Origin: an uncultured Eubacteriales bacterium
GTDB lineage: Bacteria; Bacillota; Clostridia; Oscillospirales; CAG-272
Length of the DNA stretch: 26,269 bases
Assembly: GCA_905210485.1 (NCBI GenBank)
Contig: CAJLXA010000029.1
Coordinates: 1 to 26,269, forward strand
Direction of reading: 5' to 3'
Shown: piece by piece, positions 16,726-23,464 of the stretch
How positions within the stretch are numbered: the stretch's first letter is position 1
Layout: each line of letters starts with the position of its first letter
Translations under genes and position numbers: made by a program
The notes under the pieces: generated by a model
What the model was told of the DNA's origin: nothing
Database searches by the model: none
The model's input: only the letters and a program-made list of their open reading frames with translations

Positions 16726-17654
16726 GACGGAAAGATGAGCAGCGCGCCGCCGCCGGGGATCAGAGAGAACAGCAGGACCGTTGTGGTAACCGCCAGTATG
16801 GAGTCAAAGCGGTCAAGGATACCGCCGTGCCCCGGCAGAATATTTCCGTAATCCTTAATGCCGTATTCCCTTTTGATAAGCGAGGCAATCAGATCGCCGA
16901 TCTGGGAAATGATTGATCCGACAAAGCCCATCAGAAGAAACATCGGATAGTTCGGTTCATAATCCGCAAAGAAATGAATGACGAGCGCCACAACAAGACA
17001 GCCTACGAGCGCGCCGAATATTCCGCCGACAGCGCCCTCAACCGATTTTTTCGGACTGACTTCCGGGATAAGACGATGGCGACCGCAAAAGGAACCGACA
17101 AGGTACGCAAACACATCGGTGACCCATGCAATGACAAATACCAGTACAAAAAGATATACGCCGCCGTTGAGCAGAACCCCGTCAATCGGGTGACGGCGCA
17201 AAAGAACGATCGTTGTAAAAGAAGTGGCAATGTAAAAAAGTCCGACTACCGCAAGCGTCACATTCCCGAAAGAAATGCCCTCTTTGGAGAGAGTGCTTTC
17301 CCCGCCCTCCTCGGTCGCCACATCGGCATGCGAAAAGATGGAACGTTTGCTGTGTGAGAAAACCGCCACGCCAAAAAGATAAAGCATATATCCGAAAATA
17401 ACGCCGCAGGATATAGCAAAATAGTCCAGCATATCCTTGGCAAAATGTGCGCCGACCGGCATAATGGACGCAATGATATAGGCCGGTATCACAATAAAGG
17501 GTCGGCTGTCGAGCCGCACACAACGAAAGAATTCAAAAACGGCGCATGCGGCAAAAAGTCCCATAGCCACCGGCATAACGATAGTGCCGGAAAGCGCAAG
17601 GATCAATATGCTGCAGGAAAGAATCACCGCGGATGTAAGTATTCTGGTTTTCAT
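16722..17654 (-). CDS. cdsA: Phosphatidate cytidylyltransferase (CDP-diglyceride synthase)
   Basis: CdsA makes CDP-diacylglycerol from CTP and phosphatidic acid, the branch point of phospholipid synthesis, at the membrane. The 310-aa polytopic protein has about eight hydrophobic segments. It carries the family signature SLIKREYGIKDYGNILPGHG (about 259-278), followed by GILDRFDS with the metal-binding aspartates. A charged insert (about 103-126, HSKRSIFSHADVATEEGGES) sits between membrane segments and looks lineage specific. AAGGAG lies 6 bases upstream of the ATG at 17654. It is 43 bases downstream of uppS and overlaps dxr. Confidence 0.95.
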   Translation of the reverse strand: MKTRILTSAVILSCSILILALSGTIVMPVAMGLFAACAVFEFFRCVRLDSRPFIVIPAYIIASIMPVGAHFAKDMLDYFAISCGVIFGYMLYLFGVAVFSHSKRSIFSHADVATEEGGESTLSKEGISFGNVTLAVVGLFYIATSFTTIVLLRRHPIDGVLLNGGVYLFVLVFVIAWVTDVFAYLVGSFCGRHRLIPEVSPKKSVEGAVGGIFGALVGCLVVALVIHFFADYEPNYPMFLLMGFVGSIISQIGDLIASLIKREYGIKDYGNILPGHGGILDRFDSILAVTTTVLLFSLIPGGGALLIFPS

Positions 17655-17697
17655 AGGTACTCCTTATAAAATGGGGGCGGGATTCCGTACGGAATAT

Positions 17698-18441
17698 TCA
17701 GTGTCCGTAGCGGCGATCCCGTTTCATAAAGGCGCGGACGATGCCATCCACTTCTTCGCCCGTAAGTTCCGGCCAAAGCGTTTCGGTAAAAAAGTACTCC
17801 GCATAGGCCGACTGCCACAGAAGAAAATTGGAAATGCGGTATTCCCCGCCCGTGCGCACGACAATATCGGGATCGGGCGAGTCTTTCGTATAAAGATGCG
17901 ACGATATATCGTCCTTGTCTATATGCGTCTTTCCTTCTTCCATCAGACGATTTACGGCGTTCACGATCTCGTCCCGTCCGCCGTAATTCAAAGCGATGTT
18001 CAGCGTTAAAGGATAATCGGCGGTTTCCTTTTCCAGCATTTCCGCTTTTTCGCGCATGGCGGCCGGATATGCTTTCTTGTCGCCGAGAAAGACCAGTTTT
18101 ATCTTTTTTTCGTGGCAGGTATTCTTCGCTTTTTCCATATATTCGGTGAAAATATTCATGAGCGCCGACACTTCGTCGTCGGATCGGTTCCAGTTTTCCG
18201 TCGAAAATGCGTAGACGGTCACCGTGTCAATACCTATATCCCGGCAGTGTTCGGCAATACGGGTGAAATTTTTGGCACCCTCGCTGTGCCCGTAAGCTGC
18301 GGGAAGTCCGCGTTTTTTGGCATAGCGGCGATTGCCGTCCATGATAAAAGCGATATGGCGCACTTTTTCCCGTACTTCGGACGGTACAAGAGGCGTAGTA
18401 TTATCACCCGACACATTTTTCTTTTTACGGAAAAACATCAT
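17698..18441 (-). CDS. uppS: Undecaprenyl diphosphate synthase (cis-prenyltransferase)
   Basis: UppS condenses isopentenyl diphosphate onto farnesyl diphosphate to give the C55 carrier lipid for peptidoglycan and teichoic acids. The 247-aa protein has the catalytic AFIMDGNRRYAKKRG (D35), YAFSTENWNR, NYGGRDEI and the substrate-binding DPDIVVRTGGEYRISNFL. The motif is usually RTSGE; RTGGE occurs in other family members. Two consecutive ATGs open the gene (18441 and 18438) and overlap the frr stop; GGAG lies 5-8 bases upstream. Its grouping with four MEP enzymes places precursor supply and carrier-lipid synthesis in one transcript region. Confidence 0.96.
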   Translation of the reverse strand: MMFFRKKKNVSGDNTTPLVPSEVREKVRHIAFIMDGNRRYAKKRGLPAAYGHSEGAKNFTRIAEHCRDIGIDTVTVYAFSTENWNRSDDEVSALMNIFTEYMEKAKNTCHEKKIKLVFLGDKKAYPAAMREKAEMLEKETADYPLTLNIALNYGGRDEIVNAVNRLMEEGKTHIDKDDISSHLYTKDSPDPDIVVRTGGEYRISNFLLWQSAYAEYFFTETLWPELTGEEVDGIVRAFMKRDRRYGH

Positions 18442-18995
18442 CAGATCTCCATAATATCCTTATCTTTTTCGGCGGCGATCTTATCTATTTCCTTAATATA
18501 TTTATCGGTAAGATCCTGAATCGACTTGTCGCCGGCCTTTGCCTCGTCTTCGGTCATTTCGGATTTCTTTTTCATATCCTTTACTTTATCGCAGGCTTCG
18601 CGGCGGATATTGCGCACGGCGACCTTTGCTTCTTCGCCCATTTTGGCCACCTGTTTACACATATCTTTGCGGCGGTCTTCGGTGAGCGGCGGGAATACCA
18701 TGCGGATCATACGGCCGTCATTCATAGGCGTGATGCCGACGTCGGACGCGAGAATCGCTTTTTCAATGGATTTCAGCGTCGAAGAATCCCACGGCTGAAT
18801 AATAAGCGTACGTGCGTCGGCGGTTTTGACCTCCGCCATCTGCGTAACGGGGGTCGGCGTGCCGTAATAGTCGACGGCGACTTTATTCAGAACGTCGGCG
18901 GTTGCCTTTCCGGCACGGAGCGAAGAGAGGGCGTATTTATAGGAATCAATGGTCTTTCCCATTTTGGCTTCATATTCTTTCAGTTCGATTTTCAT
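18441..18995 (-). CDS. frr: Ribosome recycling factor
   Basis: Frr (RRF) splits post-termination ribosomes together with EF-G. The 184-aa protein is typical in length (about 185). It shows the helical N-terminus (LRAGKATADVLNKVAVDYYG), the beta-domain block TPVTQMAEVKTADARTLIIQ and the conserved IPPLTEDRR-like segment (VFPPLTEDRRKDM). A long charged C-terminal helix follows. AAGGAG lies 7 bases before the ATG. It follows pyrH by 51 bases and overlaps uppS by one base, the near-universal pyrH-frr-uppS order. Confidence 0.98.
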   Translation of the reverse strand: MKIELKEYEAKMGKTIDSYKYALSSLRAGKATADVLNKVAVDYYGTPTPVTQMAEVKTADARTLIIQPWDSSTLKSIEKAILASDVGITPMNDGRMIRMVFPPLTEDRRKDMCKQVAKMGEEAKVAVRNIRREACDKVKDMKKKSEMTEDEAKAGDKSIQDLTDKYIKEIDKIAAEKDKDIMEI

Positions 18996-19046
18996 ATAAT
19001 TCTCCTTAATTTATAGTGTTCTTGAATTTATAATGCTCTATCGGAA

Positions 19047-19766
19047 TCAATCTTTGATCATCGTACCGATTTCTTCACCCATAACGGCGCGGTAGATGTT
19101 TTCGGGATCGTTAAGGCCGAATGCCAGAATCGGCATGTGGTTATCCATCGAGAAAGAAGTGGCCGTGGAATCCAGGGCGGCAAGGCCGCGGTAAAGGATT
19201 TCCTTATAGGCAATGGAATCCAGTTTATACGCCGTAGGATCAAGGCGCGGGTCTGCCGTGTAGATGCCGTCGATATTCTTGGCCATCAGCACAATATCCG
19301 CATTGATTTCCGCGGCACGGAGAACCGCGGCGGTATCGGTCGAGAAAAACGGGATTCCGAGGCCGCAGGCGAAAATGACGACGCGCCCCTTTTCCAGATG
19401 ATGAAGCGCACGGTTGCGGATATACGGCTCGGCGAACTGGTGCATGTCAATGGCCGTCATAACGCGGGTATCTATTCCCTCGCGGATAAAGGCGTCCTGC
19501 AACGCCAACGCGTTAATGGTAGTGGCCAGCATGCCCATGTAATCTGCGCGGGTGGGATCCATATTTTTCCCCTGCCGGCCGCGCCAGATATTGCCCGCAC
19601 CGACAATGACGCCGATCTGTACGCCGTCTTCAAGACAACGGTGCAGAACTTCGGCAATCTTGTGAATAAACGCTTCGTCCACGATTTCGGAACCGCCGGC
19701 GGCGATTGCTTCGCCCGACAGCTTCAAAAGGATACGTTTGTATTTGGGTGTTCGTTGTTCCGTCAT
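19047..19766 (-). CDS. pyrH: Uridylate kinase (UMP kinase)
   Basis: PyrH phosphorylates UMP to UDP in pyrimidine nucleotide synthesis and belongs to the amino-acid kinase fold, not the eukaryotic type. The 239-aa protein has RILLKLSGEA at 11-20, GAGNIWRG, the TRADYMGMLATTINALALQD block and the nucleotide-binding FACGLGIPFFSTDTAAVLRA / AKNIDGIYTADPR region. AGGAG lies about 10 bases upstream of the ATG. In most Firmicutes rpsB and tsf precede pyrH; here rpe does, 66 bases upstream on the same strand. Confidence 0.98.
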   Translation of the reverse strand: MTEQRTPKYKRILLKLSGEAIAAGGSEIVDEAFIHKIAEVLHRCLEDGVQIGVIVGAGNIWRGRQGKNMDPTRADYMGMLATTINALALQDAFIREGIDTRVMTAIDMHQFAEPYIRNRALHHLEKGRVVIFACGLGIPFFSTDTAAVLRAAEINADIVLMAKNIDGIYTADPRLDPTAYKLDSIAYKEILYRGLAALDSTATSFSMDNHMPILAFGLNDPENIYRAVMGEEIGTMIKD

Positions 19767-19832
19767 GGTTTCGGTTCTCCTGAAAATATATAAATTTAAA
19801 TGAAAACAATTGTAGGCGCGATGAAAAAGCGG

Positions 19833-20474
19833 TCAGCGGAGCGCGTCGATGGCGCGGCGTCTGTCGTCCGCATGGAAGACCGACGACCCTGCCACGAGAA
19901 TATCCGCACCGGCCGAACGGACGGCCGCCGCATTTTCCGGATTGATGCCGCCGTCGGCGGAAATATAAAGGAAGAGTCCGCGCCGCTCCGCTTCCGCGCG
20001 GAGTTTACGGATTTTTTCCAACGTTTCGGGAATCAGCTTCTGTCCGCCGTATCCCGGCTCAACCGTCATAACCAGAACGAGATTACACTTGTCGAGATAG
20101 GGATAAATGCTTTCGACAGGCGTACCGGGACGGATAGAAATACCCGCCAGTTTTCCGTTCAGAAGAATGGTGTCGAGCGCAACGGTAATGTCGCGGCAGG
20201 CTTCCGCATGTACGGTAATGAGATCGGCGCCCGCTTCGGCAAACCGGGCGATATAACGTTCCGGCTCATCTATCATCAGATGTACGTCGAAAAGCAGTTT
20301 GGATTTATCGCGCAATGCCGCAATGATCGGCATGCCGAACGTAATATTCGGCACAAAAAGGCCGTCCATCACGTCGAGGTGCAAAAGATCGGCGCCCGCG
20401 TTTTCAATATCGCGGACTTCTTCCCCCATGCGCGAGAAGTCGCAGGCAAGTAACGATGGTGCTATTCTTATCAT
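19833..20474 (-). CDS. rpe: Ribulose-phosphate 3-epimerase
   Basis: Rpe interconverts ribulose 5-phosphate and xylulose 5-phosphate in the pentose phosphate pathway. The 213-aa TIM-barrel protein has APSLLACDF near the N-terminus, LLHLDVMDGLFVPNITFG (31-48, metal ligands H32 and D34), DVHLMI (63-68, H65), MTVEPGYGGQ and SADGGINPENA. I chose the ATG at 20474, with AGGA about 7 bases upstream and the sequence matching the family start (MIRIAPSLL). The open frame continues upstream but that stretch has no family similarity. It sits unusually between ispF and pyrH; in many Firmicutes rpe follows the prkC-rsgA genes. Confidence 0.96.
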   Translation of the reverse strand: MIRIAPSLLACDFSRMGEEVRDIENAGADLLHLDVMDGLFVPNITFGMPIIAALRDKSKLLFDVHLMIDEPERYIARFAEAGADLITVHAEACRDITVALDTILLNGKLAGISIRPGTPVESIYPYLDKCNLVLVMTVEPGYGGQKLIPETLEKIRKLRAEAERRGLFLYISADGGINPENAAAVRSAGADILVAGSSVFHADDRRRAIDALR

Positions 20475-20715
20475 ATAGTATCCTGTCCCGGGCCATAGCC
20501 CGAAATTCATGTATTTCCGACGGCGGATCCGTGTCACGGAATGACTTTCGTCATATCCTGTAAAGAGCAGAAAATACCGGCCGTTTGATTCTTTATCCTT
20601 CATATCTTTTTCTGCCGCAGGAATGAAAAAACAAATGACGTGCCGTAAATCGCGGCGGCAAAAGATATTTTATATAGACGCGGTGCGGAGTTTTCCGCTC
20701 CGCGTCACTGTTTTT
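20475..20715. other. Intergenic region between ispF and rpe
   Basis: 241 bases without a gene. It holds the strong hairpin listed separately (20677-20706). It also has a short perfect inverted repeat TCCGTG-T-CACGGA (20528-20540) and a small GC hairpin (CGGGC-CATA-GCCCG, 20489-20502) just ahead of the rpe ribosome site. I find no convincing -35/-10 pair for rpe on the minus strand, so where rpe-pyrH transcription starts is unclear. Confidence 0.5.
20677..20706. terminator. Strong hairpin after ispF, probable terminator
   Basis: Outer stem GACGCGG/CCGCGTC (7 bp), one mismatch, inner stem GCGGA/TCCGC (5 bp), 4-base loop. It starts 10 bases past the ispF stop. On the minus strand it is preceded by an A-run and followed by a broken AU-rich stretch (TATATAAAATATCTTTT) rather than a clean U-tract. 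On the plus strand a seven-T run follows after four bases. It may split the ispD-ispF and rpe-polC units. Confidence 0.55.
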
Positions 20716-21207
20716 TTACGATTGTTTATAAAGCAGGACGACGGCCGAAGCGGCAATTCCTTCTTTCCGCCCGGTAAAACCGAGTCCCTCCTCGGTTGTC
20801 GCCTTGATACTGACCGCGGAAATATCCGTTTTGAGACATGCCGCAACAGATTCCCGCATCGCCTGTATGTACGGCGCGATCTTCGGCGCTTCGGCGATGA
20901 CGGTCATATCCGCATTGACGAACGCATACCCCGCCTTTCCGATCAGCGCGCAGACATGTGTGAGAAGTACCGTGCTCCGGATACCCGCATAACGCGGATC
21001 ATTATCCGGAAAATGCCGCCCGATGTCGCCGAGCGCCGCCGCGCCGAGAAGCGCGTCGCAAAGCGCATGAATCAGAACATCGGCGTCGGAATGACCGAGG
21101 AGCCCCTTTTCACAGGGGATCTCCACACCGCCGAGATAAAGTTTGCGGTCGGGCACAAGGCGATGAACGTCATATCCCTGTCCGATACGGTAATTAAAGT
21201 CCGTCAT
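20716..21207 (-). CDS. ispF: 2-C-methyl-D-erythritol 2,4-cyclodiphosphate synthase
   Basis: IspF closes CDP-ME 2-phosphate into methylerythritol cyclodiphosphate (MEP step 5). The 163-aa protein shows the metal site GYDVHR (D13, H15) and LLGHSDADVLIHALCDALLG with H47. It also has the block LGDIGRHFPD and the C-terminal KATTEEGLGFTGRKEGIA. The ATG at 21207 lies inside the end of ispD (14-base overlap, different frame), with only a GAGAGA upstream, so translation is probably coupled to ispD. IspD and IspF are fused in some bacteria; here they remain separate but overlapping. Confidence 0.97.
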   Translation of the reverse strand: MTDFNYRIGQGYDVHRLVPDRKLYLGGVEIPCEKGLLGHSDADVLIHALCDALLGAAALGDIGRHFPDNDPRYAGIRSTVLLTHVCALIGKAGYAFVNADMTVIAEAPKIAPYIQAMRESVAACLKTDISAVSIKATTEEGLGFTGRKEGIAASAVVLLYKQS

Positions 21208-21958
21208 GCGCGATTCTCTCTTTCAGTATGGCTTCCGCACGATAAAAATCGCGCTCCGTTGTGATTTTCAGATTTTCGTCGCCGCAATCCACGATCTTTA
21301 CGCGTTGGCCGATATATTCCATCAGCATATTGTCGTCGGTCACGTCAATATTGTCTTTTTCCGCCGTATAAACCGCGGCGCGATACAGATCGCAGGAAAA
21401 AATCTGCGGTGTGGCGGCATGAAAAACGCGATCCCGCGGAATCGTTTTTTCCACAAAACCGTCTTCCGTTACGGATTTCAAAGTGTCGGTGACGGGAAAA
21501 ACGGCTGTCGCCGCGCCGTAAGCATAGGCCGCCGTAGCCACGGCGGAAATATCCTCGGCGCGAATAAGGCAACGCGCCGCGTCATGAATTGCCACATACG
21601 ACGCTTTTTTATTTATAGCCATGAATCCGCGGAGAGCGGAGGCCTTACGCGTTTCACCGCCCGCAACGACGGTCGATAACTTTTTTATGCCGTATTGCTC
21701 CGCAAGGCTTCTCACACAATCAATCTCGTCTGCACAGGAAACCACAACCGTTTCCTTTATCTGCGGGCAGTCGTCAAAAGCGCGAAGCGTGTGTGCCAAT
21801 ACGGGAACGCCGCAAAGCATACGGAACTGCTTTTTTACGCCGTCCGGACTTTGCATACGCGTACCGCAACCGCCGGCAAGCACTACCGCCGTGGTAAACG
21901 GCGCGCTTTTCGGGAATACGGCGCGGAAAATACCGCCCGCAATTTCGGAAAATCCCAT
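21194..21958 (-). CDS. ispD: 2-C-methyl-D-erythritol 4-phosphate cytidylyltransferase
   Basis: IspD transfers CMP to MEP (MEP step 3). The 254-aa protein starts at the ATG at 21958, with GGAGG 5 bases upstream; an in-frame ATG at 22006 overlaps the preceding gene and lacks a ribosome site. The nucleotidyltransferase loop is AVVLAGGCGTRMQ (24-36, R34), with the substrate lysine in VKKQF (41-45). AGGETRKASALRGF, AIHDAARCLI and VFPVTDTLKSV follow. The loop has cysteine where most members have serine (GSGTRM type), a mild variation. The N-terminal 20 residues before the Rossmann-like core are longer than usual. Confidence 0.95.
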   Translation of the reverse strand: MGFSEIAGGIFRAVFPKSAPFTTAVVLAGGCGTRMQSPDGVKKQFRMLCGVPVLAHTLRAFDDCPQIKETVVVSCADEIDCVRSLAEQYGIKKLSTVVAGGETRKASALRGFMAINKKASYVAIHDAARCLIRAEDISAVATAAYAYGAATAVFPVTDTLKSVTEDGFVEKTIPRDRVFHAATPQIFSCDLYRAAVYTAEKDNIDVTDDNMLMEYIGQRVKIVDCGDENLKITTERDFYRAEAILKERIAHDGL

Positions 21959-21977
21959 ACTTCCTCCGAATAACCGA

Positions 21978-22310
21978 TTATTTTCGATGATATACGAAAT
22001 GCGCAATGACCGTGCGATACCGCCCTTGTTCTTTATCGGGAGCGGTAATCACCACGCCGTCTCCGGAAAGGAGGTAACCGGCGTCGGTCTTGTCGGCGTC
22101 GGCTCGTAACAGGATCTCGCCCGATGAAAAGACCAGCAACTCACCGTCCCGGAATGTCAGGGATCCGCCGCGGCCGATTACATCATCATTATCGCCGTTG
22201 CGCTCCGTAACATAGCGGATTGCCTGCCCGTGCAGTTCACGCGCCATGGCGATACGGTACTTCGGCGTTCCGGGGCGACGTCCGAACGGAAACAAGCGGG
22301 ACAAAAACAT
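21978..22310 (-). CDS. Small conserved-looking protein at the head of the ispD operon
   Basis: A 110-aa protein I cannot assign to a named family. It has a basic hydrophobic N-terminus (MFLSRLFPFGRRPG), then ARELHGQAIRYVTER, VIGRGGSLTFRDGELLVFSS, GDGVVITAPD and RYRTVIAHFVYHRK. The alternation looks like a compact beta-rich domain. I recall short Clostridia hypotheticals with the same 'ARELHG..vRYv / GR.G....RDGEL.V.SS' pattern but cannot check. The ATG at 22310 has GAGAGG about 6 bases upstream. A predicted transcription start near 22423 excludes the longer in-frame ATG at 22439. It precedes ispD by 19 bases and probably shares its transcript. Confidence 0.75.
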   Translation of the reverse strand: MFLSRLFPFGRRPGTPKYRIAMARELHGQAIRYVTERNGDNDDVIGRGGSLTFRDGELLVFSSGEILLRADADKTDAGYLLSGDGVVITAPDKEQGRYRTVIAHFVYHRK

Positions 22311-22429
22311 GGAGAGCCTCTCATGACAAATCTCGGACAACGCCGCACGTCCGACGCTCGCCTGTACAGACGATCTGTTGCCATCGGGGCGCGCCGTTCC
22401 GGCACTTCTGCGCAACACGCATTGCATAT

Positions 22430-22458
22430 AGTATACCACATTCTTTCCGAAAAGTGAA
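22430..22458 (-). promoter_or_regulatory. Sigma-A-like promoter for the 110-aa gene-ispD-ispF unit
   Basis: On the minus strand TTCACT (plus 22453-22458, 4 of 6 matches), a 17-base spacer and TATACT (plus 22430-22435, 5 of 6). Transcription would begin near 22423, leaving a leader of about 113 bases before the ATG at 22310. Confidence 0.65.
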
Positions 22459-22890
22459 GACTAAAATCCGATATTTTCCGATATTTTTTCAAATATAATA
22501 AGAATTATTTATTTCAGCAGTATATATTACTATAACTGCATAACTGTTTTTAAATTTTTTATAAACAATTTTTATTTCCGGCTTCTGTTTCCTGTTTGTC
22601 CGCTATCCCACTGTACTGTATGCAAATTCGGAGCCGCAGGGCGGCGATCGCTTCCGGCAGGGTTCGCGGGAATATCCGCTCCGCCTATTACGGCAACCGT
22701 CATGTCCACATAAACGGCGATATGGTAAAAATGTATGCTTCGCTTTACTTTTTCCGCAGATTCCCGTGTTTTGCCGTATCGGAACCGCTTTTTTCTACCA
22801 TAATATTCTATAGAAAGTTGTCTATAATGTCGGTCTGCAAAAAAATATTTTGTTCAAAATGCCAAAAATTCAGTTTTTTTTCAAAACTAC

Positions 22891-22919
22891 TTGCTTTTTT
22901 CTTCGGCATACATTATAAT
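22891..22919 (+). promoter_or_regulatory. mraZ promoter: Sigma-A-like promoter of the mraZ/dcw operon
   Basis: TTGCTT (22891-22896, first three -35 bases conserved), an exact 17-base spacer and a perfect TATAAT (22914-22919). The start point would be about 22926, right at the first MraZ box. The leader to the mraZ ATG is about 115 bases. Confidence 0.75.
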
Positions 22920-22925
22920 AGCAGT

Positions 22926-22955
22926 AAAGTGGAGCAAAGTGGGGGAAAGTGTACA
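22926..22955 (+). promoter_or_regulatory. Three MraZ-binding boxes (10-bp direct repeats)
   Basis: Three head-to-tail 10-bp units, AAAGTGGAGC, AAAGTGGGGG and AAAGTGTACA, start immediately at the predicted transcription start. MraZ is known to bind tandem GTGG/AAAGTG-type repeats with 10-bp spacing in its own promoter, in both Escherichia coli and mollicutes. The mraZ gene follows directly, so autoregulation is the natural reading. Confidence 0.8.
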
Positions 22956-23041
22956 TCCGAAACGCTGTTTCCCACAAGAATGTCTCAGGCGGTCAAAAAT
23001 CACCGTGAATCAGCCTGTACGGCGGAAAGGAACGAAAAGTC

Positions 23042-23464
23042 ATGGACTTCTATGGCGAATACCATCACAGTATTGATTCCAAAAAGCGGCTTTTCATTCC
23101 CGCCAAATTCCGCGAAGAACTGGGGGACGTCTTTTATGTCACCCGTAAACTGGAAAAAGCGCTGATTATCTATTCCGCAGAAGGCTGGAAAGAACTGAAA
23201 GACAAGCTTCACGAACAACCCGATTCCGTTGTCGGAAAAATCAAGCAATTCATCTTCCCTAAAACAATCGACGCGTCTCCCGATGCCAACGGCCGTATCG
23301 TTCTCACCCAGTTTCTTATCGACTATGCGGGTTTGTCCAAGAATGTGGTCGTGGCCGGTGTCGGCGATCATGTGGAGATCTGGTCGGAAGATCGCTGGAA
23401 CGAGAAAGAAAAGACAATGGACGAGCAGGAACTCACCGACATTCTGAAGGAGCTTGGACTGTAA
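23042..23464 (+). CDS. mraZ: Transcriptional regulator MraZ
   Basis: MraZ is the DNA-binding regulator at the head of the division and cell-wall (dcw) cluster. The 140-aa protein carries two AbrB-like half-domains. The first has DSKKRLFIPAKFREEL (12-27), the second DANGRIVLTQFL. The start MDFYGEYHHSID matches the family start. AAAGGA lies about 11 bases upstream. Its own promoter carries three matching direct repeats. The stop overlaps the rsmH start by one base (TAATG). Confidence 0.97.
   Translation: MDFYGEYHHSIDSKKRLFIPAKFREELGDVFYVTRKLEKALIIYSAEGWKELKDKLHEQPDSVVGKIKQFIFPKTIDASPDANGRIVLTQFLIDYAGLSKNVVVAGVGDHVEIWSEDRWNEKEKTMDEQELTDILKELGL

Larger units (their letters stand above)
22311..23041. 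other. Divergent control region between the ispD and mraZ operons
   Basis: 731 bases with no supportable gene. From left to right: a leader of about 113 bases for the minus-strand operon; the minus promoter (22430-22458); and a very AT-rich block (22477-22580) with a tandem CCGATATTTT and A/T tracts that may be bent DNA. Next comes a more GC-balanced stretch (22585-22790) with an open frame but no recognisable protein, then AT-rich sequence with the palindrome TTCTATAGAA (22806-22815). The plus promoter and three MraZ boxes (22891-22955) and an 86-base mraZ leader complete the region. Confidence 0.6.

Noticed and set aside
20475..20603. Longer N-terminus for Rpe
   Set aside because: The Rpe family begins at MIRIAPSLL; the preceding 43 codons show no similarity and cross small hairpins.
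22311..22439. Longer start (22439) for the 110-aa gene
   Set aside because: The added residues lack domain-like sequence and the codon lies upstream of the predicted transcription start (about 22423). ATG 22310 has its own ribosome site.
22926..22955. Short direct repeats considered as a CRISPR or tandem-repeat locus
   Set aside because: The units are 10 bp with no spacers, sit at a promoter, and match MraZ boxes in period and sequence.
22596..23165. A 189-codon plus-strand open frame through the mraZ control region
   Set aside because: It runs through the promoter, the MraZ boxes and into mraZ in another frame, lacks a ribosome site, and its translation is low-complexity and unlike any protein I know. 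A faint 'HVHING' likeness to ribosomal protein S4 is too short to mean anything.
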